Assembly: GCA_037043015.1 (NCBI GenBank)
Contig: CM073331.1
Coordinates: 6,273,305 to 6,337,304, forward strand
Direction: 5' to 3'
DNA from: Bryum argenteum
Lineage: Eukaryota; Streptophyta; Bryopsida; Bryales; Bryaceae
DNA length: 64,000 nucleotides
The notes beneath the pieces were generated by a model. That model was not told the DNA's origin. It made no database searches and worked only from the letters and a program-made list of their open reading frames with translations. Shown here in pieces: positions 46,801-58,632 of the stretch (positions within the stretch are counted from its first letter, which is position 1; each line of letters opens with the position of its first letter). A program made the translations under genes and the position numbers.

Positions 46801-49800
46801 GAGACTATTGCCACTCGACTTTCCACCGTGTTCGCATCCTTAAAGGTGCTGGCGGATCAGTCTCTTCGAAGTCCTTGGTGTTCATTTGACTTCGGCAGTG
46901 CCATGGACTAGAGTTAGTGCATGTAGTTTCGATGGTATGGAGGTCGTCTCGTTACCTTGCTCATGGAACAGGCGCTTTTATTTCAGGAGTTCCCCTATGT
47001 GCGGTACCGTGCTCCTAGGTCCGTTATGGATGCATCGACGACCACAGCAGCTCGTGACTTAGTGCCAACCAAGGTGGCAGCTTTATTGTGGGATAAGCTA
47101 ATGAAGTACAAGGCATCTTTACTCAACTTTCCACAATCAGAGACCTGCGACCTCATCATCGTGGATAGATCAATAGACCCTGTAGGTGATTTTTTCGAGT
47201 GCTCGATGGATCAAAGTTTCTGACTGCTGTTTTGGACTATTATTCTTCTATAGTCTTGCAATCTAGACTCCCAGGTGAATTGAAGACGCGCACAGTCGTT
47301 TTTCTCACAGCGGCAGAGTAGTTGGTTTGTGTAGGCGCAACCCTGTGCTGCATGTCAGTGTGACAAGATTAAGAGTTTCATCAGAAAGATTGTTGCAGGT
47401 GGCTGCAGTGATACATGAGTGGTCGTATGATGCAATGTGCCATGATCTTTTGGAGTTGGAAGGCAACAAGTATTCTTATGAGGTATGGAATTCTTGTTTT
47501 TCTGAGCTGTTGTGCGTGTCGTGTGAGACCGACGAATGGATAAAAGCAGCGTCCGGAGGCATGCTTTTGTGAGTGCAGTGCGTGTTGGAGAATGGGTTGC
47601 TCGGATTGCGGATGATCGGAGTTGGCTGATTTTTCCTCGATGAATCTGCAGATAATGAACGGAGTAAAAAAGGAGCGCAAAGAGGTGCTGTTGGAGGAAC
47701 ACGATCCCATCTGGGTGGAACTGCGGGACCTTTTCATTGCCGATGTACGTTTCCTCCATTCCTTTGATTCGCTCATTTAGTCTGGTATTTTTTGGGCCCC
47801 CGAAGTAGTCGGTTGAAAAAAATCCCGTGTGTGATTGCTGAAAACAGGCAAGCTTGCGGCTTTCGGATAAAATGGCAATGTTTACAAATAAAAACAAAGC
47901 TGCTCAACTGCAACTGGGTGCGAGGTACAGCGCATCTCTTTTGCCTGACGCACCATCAAGAAGATGTGCCTGAAAGTTTGATCCGGCCTTTTTGGCTTGT
48001 GTTGTAAGATGGTAGTCCTTTTTTGATGACAGAGTTGTGGACCGAGGGTTTATAACTCTTGGTTGATACACAGGGGGCAGATGCAGACTATCTGGTTTAG
48101 ATTTGTTGAATGTCCTGCCATTGTCTAAACAGCAGCTTTCCACTTGCAACAGGGAGGGGCAGGAGTTGTCTACCAGGGACATGCAAAAGTTGGTGCAGGC
48201 ACTTCCTCAGTATCGAGACCAGATTGACAAGCTTAGTGTCCATATTCATGTAACCATGCGCTTGCACCCTAAACCTGAAGAGTCTGACTCTTGTTAGCTG
48301 GAACGATCACGTATTGCCTGTTTGTAGGACATCTATGTTTTCTCATGGACATGCTGGATTGAACCAAACTTTGGTTAATTGTAGATTGCTACTCTGCTCC
48401 ATCACAAGATTAGGCAAGATGGGTTGAAGGATATTGGCAACCTGGAGCAAGAATTTGTCTACGGTGATGCAACCACTAAGGAACTCATCGGCATACTTAA
48501 CGCCAATCCGGTGCTCACCAGTTCCCCAGACCATGCATTGTGCAAACGATCCTTTTGCTGGTCTTTTCAGTGATGGATTTGAGGGTGGTTGTATGCACGG
48601 ACTATGATATTGCTCTGGCATGGTTGTCTTATCGTGACTTTCGCGAAGTGGCATTGTTACTCATGAGACGGACTTGGGGTGAATGCAGGAGATGAGTGCC
48701 GAATGCAAGCTGCGGTTGTTGATGATATATGCAGCTACTCACCCAGACAAGGTGGACGCGACGAAGCGTCTTAGTTGGCAAAAGGTCTGAGTTGGTCACG
48801 CTACCCTACTATTCCACTTTGTCGAACGTTGTGAATAGACTGACAGTTTACTTCACACTGACGTACTAGGACGACCTCCGTCTAGCGAATGCGTTGTCAC
48901 ATTAGCGAGTTCGAAATTGCAGAACGGAATTGTGATTTGAAGCGTTTCGTGCTCTTATTTATTTTCTCACCCTTGTCATCAGCACGCAAGGTTTTAGTTA
49001 TTCTGACTATTGCTCTTTGGCTGCATCATGCAGCTGGCTAAACTAAGCGATGAGGAGATGAGTGCCGTAAATAATTTGGAGTACTTGGGAATTCAAGTGC
49101 CAAAGAAACAAACGTCGTCTGGAGTGGAGAAGTTCGCTTTGAAGTTCGGTGCCCGGAAGGTGAAGCAGATCTCGTCTTGAGTGGTGGTTGAGAAACCTGT
49201 GTGCAGGTGCTCACGTCGTATCTTTATCAACTGAAGCCCGTATATTATATTGTTGTGGCAGGCCAAACGTCCTGCAAGAAAAGCGAAGGAAACGGATGAG
49301 GAGGGTTGGGAGCTTTCTAGGTTCTATCCGTTACTACAGGTACACCTGTAATTGGCTTGGTTCATGGTTGGGGTCGAGAGTCGGATCGAGGATATGTATC
49401 ATGCTTCTTCTGCATGTTGAATGAGAGGTCTGGAGGGGAACGTAGTGTTGGAGGGGCGTGTTTGCCTTTTTGTTATCCCGTTCGAATCAGTGGTGTTTCT
49501 TTCCTCTCTGCTCAGGATGTGGTGGAAGAGATTGACAAGGGGAGTCTTTCCAGGGAAGAGTATCCTTACCTGAAGGATCCCGCTGGTAGTAGCCATCACT
49601 CTTCCTCTTCTGTCTCGACGCGGCCGCCTGTGAACCCCAACTCCGCCAAGCCTGCTGTACAGTCCAGACGCACCGTTGGCAAGGGTGGTAGTACTTGGGC
49701 ATCGAAGGGCAGGGGAGGGTCCGAGGATGGGTACTCAAGGTTCGCAGTCTTCCCGCTGTCTGGTTAAAGAGCTGAAGCTGTGTGCTGCAAATTCTTGTAC

Positions 49801-50410
49801 GGCATGAGCTAGTATTTCGTTGGCGATGTTACACAAGCGTAGCGTTGTTTTGTGATTCTGTTATGATTATTTACTATTGGTGGTGCGTGACCCTAGTGAC
49901 TCGGTGCTGAAGCATGCTGTCAGCGATCACCCCAAAATTAGTGGGAAGCGCATATTCGTGTTTATCATAGGTGGCATGACACGATCCGAGGTGAGCACTT
50001 TCATGGGCAAATCTTCTCGACTCGGGCAAATCATGCACGCAAGCTTTCGTGCTTTGTTTTCGGGACTAAAAAGCATTCACCGTGGGCTTGATCTGCAGTT
50101 ACGAGTAGCGCATAAACTGACCCCTCAACTGAGACGAGAGGTTGTAATCGGTTCCACAAATATTGGTGATCCACATCAGTTTATCCGGGTATGTATCGCT
50201 TCCATCATGTCTTGGAGATTTTGCAGTGTGGGAAGTCCGACTTGCACGTGATGCAAATCGAATCCTCCCCGATCGGATGGCCGCACGCGGCTTTCAGCCG
50301 TGGTGGTCCGCAGCAAAGGTCCAGGTCCCGTCTTCTGGGGTCTCATACCTGTGCTGTTTTGGCTGCAGAAAATAAAGAACTTGAGCAAATTAGACATAGA
50401 TGACTTCTGA
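43860..50410 (+). CDS. KEU: SEC1/KEULE-type SM protein (Sec1/Munc18)
   Basis: I can trace 21 exons with GT-AG introns and no break in phase: 43860-43929, 44911-44969, 45292-45373, 45536-45614, 45867-45917, 46261-46357, 46530-46562, 46717-46845, 46987-47181, 47399-47482, 47652-47744, 47848-47924, 48153-48249, 48385-48510, 48689-48784, 49034-49159, 49262-49339, 49516-49739, 49897-49990, 50099-50188 and 50369-50410. That gives about 673 residues, close to KEULE. Signature stretches: [134 protein letters not shown] and QFIR. SM proteins clasp syntaxin and SNARE bundles; the plant KEULE/SEC1 group acts with KNOLLE in cell-plate fusion and secretion. All exons look intact, so this is a live gene. 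Intron 1 is the longest (981 bp). Confidence 0.96.
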
Positions 50411-53400
50411 CGTGGAAGAAGATGGAGGTACCTTGTCCTGCACGAGGCCGGACGAAGAGGTTCCAGACTGTAGCTTGCCGTGGTTACTTTGGTCGTGGAG
50501 GCATGTCAGATCCCCTGGGCTTCGTTCATAAAATGATCGCACCTATCGCCTTCAGGTTCTGATTGGATGATGCGCACAACAAGTGCTCGGATTGTGTGCA
50601 GTGACCGTGGTGCGGATGCTTGGTCATCAGACGTATCATGGTTTGGACGAATTGATCACAGGATGCAGGAACGAAGTCTGGATCCGGTGGTGGAAGTCGA
50701 CAACAATTGGCGAACAGAAGTTTCAGTGGCGTGAAATGGCGGGTTGCGTACAGCAAGTGAGGCTTAAGATAGTTAAGAGTCGTCACTGAATTTGCATTTT
50801 ATAAGTTCAGATATCAATTTAGCGATGGATAGAACAAGAGGAATTTGAACTTTCCTGTGTATCTACAGCATTGGAAGCAGATAGTTTAACATGGCATCTC
50901 GATTGACCGTCTCCTTCGTTTCTTCCTTGCTGTGAGTTTGGGTTTGGATTGGGTTCAAGTTTGAGTTTGGGTTCGGTATACTATCAAGCGGTGATTGTTC
51001 TGCTTTGGACCAAACAGCGCAATGCACACCCTGGATGAGCTCAGACGAACTCCTTATCCCGTACAAGCCTCGGTCGGTTGCTATTATTTCTGCATGGGTA
51101 CGGGGGGTGTCCGGGCCTTTTTCGGCCTTTTAGATAAGATCAAGTTTAGCATCTGGTCTTGTAAGTCTCTGATACGAAAGCCTGTGGTCATGCTGAGTCA
51201 CGGCCATGTACTTGAAGGTCTTACGAAGGTGGCCATATACTTTGGAAGGTCTTCAGAATGCTGATCAACTAAACTTCACAAATGTCAAGAGAAAACCTAT
51301 TTACTATTTGGACTATGTGGTCGACAAGGCTGTTTTACGGGCAACGCCACAAAGATGTGGATCTTGGACCGCAAGGATCTTTATATATTACAAGTCCTCT
51401 AATTCTCTCTCTCTCCTATTCAGTCCTCCAATCCTCTCATATTTAGTCTCTCAACCCTCAGGTATTCTATCCTTTGTTAACTAAATATGATCATACCCGG
51501 ATACCATATACCTCAAGCTATGCGGAATTGGGCAGCCCAGTATTGGATCACAGCATCTTTTGGACATGGGCATCATAAATATTGCACTTTTTGAACTTGG
51601 GCACCATGAATGATCCAATCAATGAAGAGCTTGCAACCTCTTACAAGCATTGTACAACCCCTACCTACCTACCACAATCCTTTCAAAGCACAAAATCACT
51701 CATACAAATTGTGATTTGAATTCTAAAATTTCATTTTTTGAATGCATCACAAGAAGGTGACCAGTTTGACATCGAAATATAAGTGAAAAGTTGAGTACAG
51801 TTAGAGCTACAAAGAAGATTCTGTTGGAAGGTGACCCCTCGGGTCACCTTGGGCATTTAAGGGTTAAGCGTTAAGTGTTTGGCCTTCTCGCGCATTGAGC
51901 TGGCAGAAATTGATCGAGGATCAGAAAACCCTAATTTCCTCTTCCGTGAGCATGCTCCGTCCTCGCCAGTCCTCCATGCATGGCCTGCTACCTACCGGGA
52001 TGAGTAAGCATCATTCTGATGAACCTGCCGGGATGAGTAAGCATCATTTTAATGAATGACACATCTTTTAAATACATGAGGAGCTCTATTCTAGAACATG
52101 TTCTGCTGTACACTTTAAACGGGAGGGTATATGTATTCCAAAATGCCATCCAAATGAAAAATGAAAAATGTTCAATCAGGATTCAAATACCGTAACATAC
52201 ATGGCTTCATCTGTCAAGCGTAAGCACGAGCTTCCACTCTCATTTGAGTTTAATTGTAATAGTGTATGCTACCAATCTTGACACAGAAGCAGAATCCTCA
52301 TATTGTTGCCTCCTCTTTATACTATCTCTTACTAACAATGCCAACGAGTCCTCGTACTTCAAACCTCTTCACATACAACCACATACCCACTCTTACTGGC
52401 CAGTAAATCACAACAGCAAAAGTTACAGTTGTTTTATTTACGCTGCCTGATTGCAAACAAGTGCCGAGTACAGACTGCTATCATCAAATTCTGAAATTTA
52501 AGATGCTCCTGCGATGACCGGTAGCTATAGGTTTCACAATACCCTCACAAAATGTTGCTGCTTGAAACACCTCTATTTCTGTTGAACTGGTTATGCTTTA
52601 TGTGCAATCCTGCGATCGGAAGTGCAAGACTTCAATTATTTCCTTTTCATTTCTTTTCACAAGAGCAGGAATAGGAAGCAAAAGTCCCAAGAATTTAGTT
52701 AAGAATTAGTGATTATTCATTGAACTGGTCACATTTCATGTACAATTTCTGACGATTTTGTATCATAAAAGGGTGTGCGTGAGGCAGACGGACCCTCTGA
52801 AATGTACTCATGTGAACTAAGACTGGGCAGCCTGAACCTGTTTCACAATTCACCTGGTTGCATGGCTTGAAACTTGATATCACAAAACTAACCCTTCTGG
52901 CACTTCCTCAGACCGCCGTTTCTAGAATTGATTTACTGAGGTTAGGTATCTGAGTTTTTCATCGTTCAATAACTCGTCCCATTCATTCGAACAAGAACTG
53001 ACCTTCCCTTCTAGGCATGTCGATACAGAGCATGCAAGGCCTCGTGCCCCGTAACAGGGCAGACTGGGGTAGAACGATTGCATCAAAAAGACAAGTTCCC
53101 ACAAAACTTACTTGACAGCCACACATCGCCCCCCCCCCAGCGTCAGCACTTTTTCTATGCAGGAAGATTGTTACAACGGGGAATCCCGCACCAGTCGTAG
53201 AAGAGAGCTCGCAAACACGCCGCTTGCATTCGCATGGCGTGTACTCGAACGTCGCCTGCACATCCGAACAGACCGCATCTGTAACTTGGTCGAGAATTAA
53301 GAATGCGAAAACCATGGTCGCGTGCCGTCACTTCGGAACAATACTCCCGGCGCGAGAGTCAGCTTTGAATGTCATCGTTGACAATCAAATCTTCTACCGG

Positions 53401-53773
53401 TTTACGATCCGTTGTGAACGAAGCGGCGCCAGTTTAGGCAAGAGATTAGAAAGGATCTCATATCAAAATTTTCAGCCGCCTGGCTGGTTCTCCCTGACAG
53501 CAGCAGTTCCAGGCGTGAGCACTGGTAAGCGTCTTCCTTCCCCGCCATGTTCCGCACGCCATCACTTTCGCATGAAACCCTTTCCATTCAATTCCGTTGA
53601 AGCCGATTGATACATCTTCACCCTGCCTCAGCCGCGAGAGCGGCGCATTCACAGGAAGCTCTATACGATCACGACAGGAATTGAGACATGCGGTATGCTT
53701 TCTTACGCGGGAGATTCAATAAGTCTCTTCCTACCAAAAGGCTGTAACATTTGGGAATCATAATGTATCTGAG
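50411..53773. other. 3' flank of SEC1 gene and unassigned intergenic sequence
   Basis: The first few hundred bases should be SEC1 3' UTR. Beyond that I recognise no gene. 51,985-52,060 repeats the phrase GGGATGAGTAAGCATCATT twice. A TTTAAGGGTTAAGCG motif at 51,857 resembles a MITE end. 52,980-53,650 is GC-richer with overlapping open frames on the minus strand (for example FNGIEWKGFHAKVMACGTW), which could be exon remnants of an unidentified gene; no family is assignable. Confidence 0.35.
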
Positions 53774-54035
53774 ACTCCCACTACAAATTCTTATGAGTAC
53801 AACTGTTGCATCATCATCTTCTTATTCAGAAGCATACTGTAGCAGCAAAAGTAGGATTTCAACGAAATCCTCTTTCTCCTCAGAAACTGGTAATCTATAC
53901 TAGAGTCAGCATTTCACCTGCGGGAGCTTCTAGTTGTGAATTTGCAACTGTGACAGGCATATATTGCCTGTAAAGCTCCAGATTACAAGCGGGGCATCGA
54001 AGCGGGGCATTCTTGATTGAATGGGGCGTTGCAAA

Positions 54036-54512
54036 TCATTCATTCAGCTGTGCCACTTCAGCCTTGAGCTGCTCCATCTTCAAACCCATGGAGCGCTGCA
54101 AAGCGCCCCGCTCCGACTCGGGAAGGCGAGCCAGCAGATTATTGAACAACTCAAGAACCTCGTTCACTGCCTTCTTCGCTGTCTCCGCTTCCTCGTTGAA
54201 ATACACAGTCTCTTTGGACTCTGCAGCCAGCTCAATCTCTTCCCGTGCCTCCGCAAACTTGGAGTTTATTTCTTCAATGATCTCGTTCATTTCATCCTGC
54301 TTCACCGGAGCGCCCGCGGCAAACAAACGCGAGAAGTGCACTGATGACTGCCTTAAAGACGACGGTATCCAATGGGCTGGGTTCGACCATTGAACCACAG
54401 CAGAATGCTCTCGATGCTTTCCTGTAAATGCTCCTCTCACAGACAAGGAGACTAACATTTGTCGCACCCTCCCAAAACCCTGAACCCTAGCTAACACCCG
54501 ACTCGGCACCAT
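54036..54512 (-). CDS. Small conserved plant coiled-coil protein, probably mitochondrial
   Basis: Single-exon protein of 158 residues. The N-terminus (MVPSRVLARVQGFGRVRQM) is rich in R and free of acids, as in a mitochondrial presequence. The mature part from about residue 73 is helical and acidic, with MNEIIEEINSKFAEAREEI, KETVYFNEEAETAKKAV and a conserved end LPESERGALQRSMGLKMEQL. It resembles land-plant proteins that databases tend to label 'embryogenesis-like protein'; I hold that name loosely and know no biochemical role. It is transcribed divergently from the G-patch gene across a 456-bp interval. A truncated copy lies at 17,018-17,167. Confidence 0.8.
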   Translation of the reverse strand: MVPSRVLARVQGFGRVRQMLVSLSVRGAFTGKHREHSAVVQWSNPAHWIPSSLRQSSVHFSRLFAAGAPVKQDEMNEIIEEINSKFAEAREEIELAAESKETVYFNEEAETAKKAVNEVLELFNNLLARLPESERGALQRSMGLKMEQLKAEVAQLNE

Positions 54513-54968
54513 CCTCGATTCTTGCCCTTGATTACAATTCGACGACGACGACGAAAATGGTCAAACTCGAATTATAAAAACGTCGATGAACACGGAAATT
54601 TCCCCTACAATCCGTAACAAAGCAATTGTCAATTCGCAACGATACTCTATGTTGACTCTACAATATGCTGTTGAAGATTGTGCTTCTTCTGGACTGCACT
54701 AAGAGCTCCATACAACATTCACAGAACACCAATCACGTGCTTTGCTTACCTGCGCAAGCAACAGACTGCGGAACAACGAAGCGGGGTTCGGAATATACGT
54801 AACACGCAGAAGGGGCTCGTAGGGCTACGGCAAGAGCAGACCTAAGCTGTAGACGGAGACGACGACAGTTTCAGGCAGAATATACCGTGCCGCCGGGTGA
54901 TCTGAACCGTCGATTCACAAGATTAGACGGTCAGAATCTGATGGTCGGTTCTGTAGTATCATCGGTTC
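54513..54968. promoter_or_regulatory. Bidirectional promoter between coiled-coil and G-patch genes
   Basis: 456 bp separate two divergent start codons. The interval contains both 5' UTRs, and most of it is preserved in the inverted copy at 16.6-17.0 kb. An imperfect palindrome AACCGTCGATTCACAAG...GACGGTC lies at 54,907-54,932. No TATA box is obvious. Confidence 0.5.
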
Positions 54969-55634
54969 ATGCGCTCGGCCATGGCGGCTTATGTTCTGAT
55001 GAACTTGCCCGAGGAGGCGACGGTAGAAAAGTACGAGGAGTTGCCGGTCGAAGAGTTTGGGGAGGCGCTTTTGCGCGGTATGGGATGGGAGAAAGGCAAA
55101 TCCATAGGACGGAACTCGACTGCCGTGATTGCGCCAATTGAGTATGCAAAGCGATCGGATAAATTAGGGTTAGGTGCGGTTCCGGCACCGTCGAAGGAAG
55201 TGAACAAGAAGTACATAAAGCGAGGTGAATCTAGGCCGAAGCCCAGACCAGACTTGCGGGTGGCTGCGAACGGACGACCTGGGGATGTTGTTGAGCAGAC
55301 GATGGAGCGCACTGGGAAATTTGAAGAACGCCATGGAAGGCCTAGTCGAAATGCTGAAGAATCGAGAGGAAGGAGCTCAGATGAGGATTACCGAGAGGTT
55401 GAGAGGCACTCAAAGCGGAGTCATCCTCACCGTGAGGAAGAGGACGAGAGATACTCAAAGAGAGGCCATCGACATCGTGATGTGGAGGATGAGAGGTACT
55501 CAAAAAGTGACCATCGACATAGTTGCCCTGTGCACATGAAGCAAACGCTTCGGTTTGAATCCGTGTATGCGGCTCCGAACTCTTCGGGTTTGATCAAACC
55601 CAGGCAGATGGGAGAGTCCGCATTTCACGTGTGA
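54969..55634 (+). CDS. MOS2/GPKOW-like G-patch protein, truncated
   Basis: 221 residues in one frame; the ATG at 54,981 (MAAYVLMNLPEEATVEKY) is an equally good start. Residues about 20-70 match the G-patch of MOS2/GPKOW: ELPVEEFGEALLRGMGWEKG, then IGRN and LGLGAVP. A tail rich in RHRD/DERYSKRGHRH repeats follows. The true family carries two KOW domains after the G-patch and acts in spliceosome remodelling and RNA processing in the nucleus; no KOW domain is present here. Frame and similarity to the repeat tail stop at about 55,520, after which the sequence is unrelated until 55,877. The gene is probably broken, first by that about 350-bp stretch and then by the CACTA end at 55,998. Its first nine codons also occur in the inverted copy at 16.6 kb. 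Confidence 0.65.
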   Translation: MRSAMAAYVLMNLPEEATVEKYEELPVEEFGEALLRGMGWEKGKSIGRNSTAVIAPIEYAKRSDKLGLGAVPAPSKEVNKKYIKRGESRPKPRPDLRVAANGRPGDVVEQTMERTGKFEERHGRPSRNAEESRGRSSDEDYREVERHSKRSHPHREEEDERYSKRGHRHRDVEDERYSKSDHRHSCPVHMKQTLRFESVYAAPNSSGLIKPRQMGESAFHV

Positions 55635-55997
55635 CTCTGTGCCACTGCCGTTTGTTTACCTCTCTCCCCAATCGCTCAACCAATCGGGATACGGAGACTC
55701 TCTGAAACTTCCAGCGGGAGAGAAAAGAGGATTCCAGGAGCCCAAGGTTTAACCTTAAGTAAAAGAAAAGCGGCTCCCAAGACTGCCACTTGTCCCCATT
55801 TAATTGGGGGGTGGGGGCCCGCTAGTCCACAAGCTCAAGCAAATTGTCTGGGTCATATGGCCCATGTGCGTAGGGAAGTGAGGGAGAGGATGAGAGACAT
55901 CCGAAGAGAGGACATCGGCACAGCAAAGATGATGATAGAAGTGAGAGACGAGGTATTAAAGACCGGAGGGATAGAAGATAGGTAATGAAAGTGGGTG
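55635..55997 (+). pseudogene. Detached continuation of the G-patch repeat tail
   Basis: 55,877-55,978 encodes EGEDERHPKRGHRHSKDDD and RSERRGIKDRRDRR then a stop, clearly the same repeat tail as 55,420-55,515 but in another frame after an unrelated interval. Either that interval is an intron I cannot delimit or an insertion. Confidence 0.55.
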
Positions 55998-56403
55998 CAC
56001 TAGTAGAAACAGCGTCGCATAACACCAGAGCATTACACCGAAAATCCTCCTCGGTGTAACTTCAAAAATAGGGAGAGGATTTGATTGGTCAAGAGAGGCT
56101 CCCAGTGTAGCGCCTTGAATTCTCTGTGAGAACAAGTCTAACATTGCCTTGCACTAATTCTGACATTTGGTTAGCCAATAAGAGTGGCCGATATTATTGG
56201 ACATGGCATAATGTTTTGAACTTACATTGCGGGGGTAAGTCAGAAGTTATACGGCTGTCACTGCAGTGATACCAGGGTGTATGAAAGAGTGGGGAACTTC
56301 AGTATCATCCATTGTGAACGAAGTCTATCCACTCACAGTAACCCAGAAGTCGTCCAAGGATATTTTCAACTTCCCCCGGTAAATTATAGAAGATATACCC
56401 TAG

Positions 56404-57020
56404 GTTAACCCTTAAGCGGGCCGAATGTCGAAAAACGACATTTTGGATGACAGAAACTTTGAAGAGCCATAACTTCTTCATCCAGACTCCGTTTTGGACG
56501 AAATCACTTGGGTTGGGTCCCAAATCAAGTCTAGTTCATGTCATAAAAATCTCAGACCCATACAATGAAGTATGAATTAATGGCATGCATTTCAGTAACA
56601 GCAGCCTAGTTTTAGACATTTTTTCCTTTGTAAAATTTAGGGCAGTTTTCACCATTGCAGGGCCATAATTTGCACAAAGAAATTTTTCTCATGGTTTTTT
56701 TTTGTTCAAGGATGCTACTGAGATGAAGGTGAACAACATTCTAATTGGTGACTTTTTCATTGCAATAAGTCTAATGGTAGCATTTTCACTTTAAAGTGAA
56801 AATGATGAAATTATGTGATCATTTTTGAGTATTAATACATTATGATCTCGCAATCTATGAAGCCTCATGACTCAAAATTTGACCCACATGATGTTCAATA
56901 TGTCTACGACAAGATTGTACGGTTAAGATTTGGATAACACACTTTTACCTCCACCTATGACAATGCTTTTGAGGATGTGTTCATTTTACTACAAATGAGT
57001 CAAACCATTTAGGGGTTAAG
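56404..57020. mobile_element. MITE of the TTAACCCCTAA family
   Basis: The left end is TTAACCCTTAAGCGG, and the reverse complement of the right end is TTAACCCCTAAATGG, over about 617 bp. The body shares blocks with 18,178-19,107 (AGAAACTTTGAAGAGCCATA, TTAATGGCATGCATTTCAGT, TCATGACTCAAAATTTG). Non-coding. Confidence 0.65.
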
Positions 57021-57221
57021 CATACATGCAATTTCTCACCCCGGGTATCAACTCATTTTCGGTGTCAATTTGAGGTCTGAAACACTGGTCACTTTGAAAA
57101 ATTGTGCAAATCTCAATATCAAGAAATAATTCATGGTGCATCAAGTTCTTCCCTGATAGCAGAGACAGCAGGGACATCTGATAGCGGAATAAAGAGAAAG
57201 TCGATGGGGATCCTCCTCTAT

Positions 57222-58240
57222 CTAGTTCACGTACTGGATTTCCATTTCGTCCAAAAACTGTGTGTCATCAAGATGGGCATCATCGTCGGGAAGTTCCTCC
57301 TCTTGGACAAAGGCGAAGAATTGTTCCGCAGGGACTACCTCATCCATATCGTCCGCGGTGCCCTGTCTGCTTGTACTGCCAAGCTCATGATTTCCCGTTG
57401 ATCTGGTACTCAATGTAGGTCTTGCAGATCCTGAAGCGCCGAATATGTGGACTTCACGATCGCCCTGTATCCGTTTGCTTCGAGCATCGTGACGCAGAAC
57501 AACCTTCCATGCGGGATCTGAAGTATCCCCCACAAAAAAAACCTGTGAAACATTTGAAGGGTAGACGTATGGATTATCTTTCTCACTAGCCTCTCTGCAC
57601 CCATACTGTACAGTCCAAAATCCATATGGATCTTTCTTGATGACCCGCCTCCCTTGGCTCGATGACTTAATCCACGAACCCTCCATCAATACGCAGTTCA
57701 AATCAAGGTACGTGACCATGATTATGTTTCTTAAAATTCCCACGTCAATATCAATGCATGTGGGAGATGGGGAGATGGCTGCAATGCCAGAAGCAAATGC
57801 AACGGTGCTTACTGTGGTCTCACTGGTCGCAGGTGTAATGACACCCGTACGCCCACATAGCGTTGAAGCACAAGGCGTGCTCAGATGGAAGACAATGCAG
57901 AGAGTCGAGTTCATTTGAAACCGGGAAGCCATCTTCTTTCAGGGATCTAACATGCGAATTGAGCCAGACACCGAATTTCGGAAATGGATTAGAGAGCTCT
58001 CCTGGATACTGAATCGGTTGATTGGAACGTCGTCTTATCCTACTCGCATAATCGATGCGGTGTTGTTTGAAATGGCGCCGTTGTTCTTCCCATTCCCTGG
58101 ACAGTTGGAGTACAAATTATAGCAGAGCGTAAGGATTGTAGTTCTTGATATTAGCCTCAGCCCATTAGTGCAATGTTAGCCCATCAGTAAACATTGAAAT
58201 AAACGAACACGCAGAGATTCGATGGATTAGGAAGTGGCTT
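57222..58240 (-). pseudogene. CACTA transposase C-terminal region with DUF4216
   Basis: From right to left: WEEQRRHFKQHRIDYASRIR, SNQPIQYPGELSNPFPKFG, HVRSLKEDGFPVSNELDSL and NAMWAYGCHYTCDQ (58,090-57,840). DUF4216 follows (IIMVTYLDLNCVLMEG, KKDPYGFWTVQYG, YPSNVSQVFFVGDTSDPAW; 57,740-57,510), then an acidic C-terminus ending at 57,222. Different frames and at least one intron or frameshift separate these parts. The CACTA at 58,244-60,460 divides it from the main transposase. Confidence 0.75.
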
Positions 58241-58363
58241 ACTCACTAGTAGAAAAATCATCGTCCAAATCAACACAGAATCGTTGATTTTCTCTGTTGT
58301 TTTGGACGCGTTGATCTGGACATTAATCAACAAAAATATGGTGAAATTTTCTGTTGATTTGGA

Positions 58364-58572
58364 CAAAAAAAAAAAAAAAAAAAGAAAAGAAAAGAACAAA
58401 AATTTCCCTGAAAATTTCGGATAGGGAAAAAAAACTTCAGTTGCCACATGCCCATGAGGCCGGGAATTCCGGACAGCCCATTCGCTCCCCCTGCTGTCGC
58501 CCAAGAGGTTCGATCTCCCGACCTCCCACCCAACGATCGAGCCGCCTACCATCGAGCCACCATCTCATGCAC
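58364..58572 (-). mobile_element. Possible second SINE family with poly(A) tail
   Basis: On the minus strand a tRNA-like head has an A box (TGGCTCGATGG) and a B box (GATCGAACC) about 40 nt apart. It is followed by about 100 bp of unique sequence and a long T run (an A17-18 run on the plus strand at about 58,365-58,382). I cannot see a clear target duplication, so this is tentative. Confidence 0.45.
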
Positions 58573-58632
58573 ATGTCGAAAGTGGGAATTGTATTCAACT
58601 TATAAGCTTACAAATCGGTGATATAAACTTCA

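Larger units (their letters stand above)
53774..54995. repeat. Parent segment of the inverted duplication
   Basis: Near-identical and inverted relative to 16,624-17,429. This copy is complete: it holds the 3' UTR and full coding region of the coiled-coil gene, the shared promoter and the first nine codons of the G-patch gene. It continues smoothly into G-patch coding sequence, while the other copy ends abruptly, so this is the likely source. Confidence 0.88.

Noticed and set aside
47355..47897. 180-residue minus-strand protein inside the SEC1 gene
   Set aside because: It crosses SEC1 exons 10-12 and their introns, has no domain, and is explained as antisense to real exons.
57222..57932. Stand-alone hypothetical protein gene
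   Set aside because: The central part matches the DUF4216 region that follows TNP2-type transposases, and the surrounding minus-strand blocks complete the same element.
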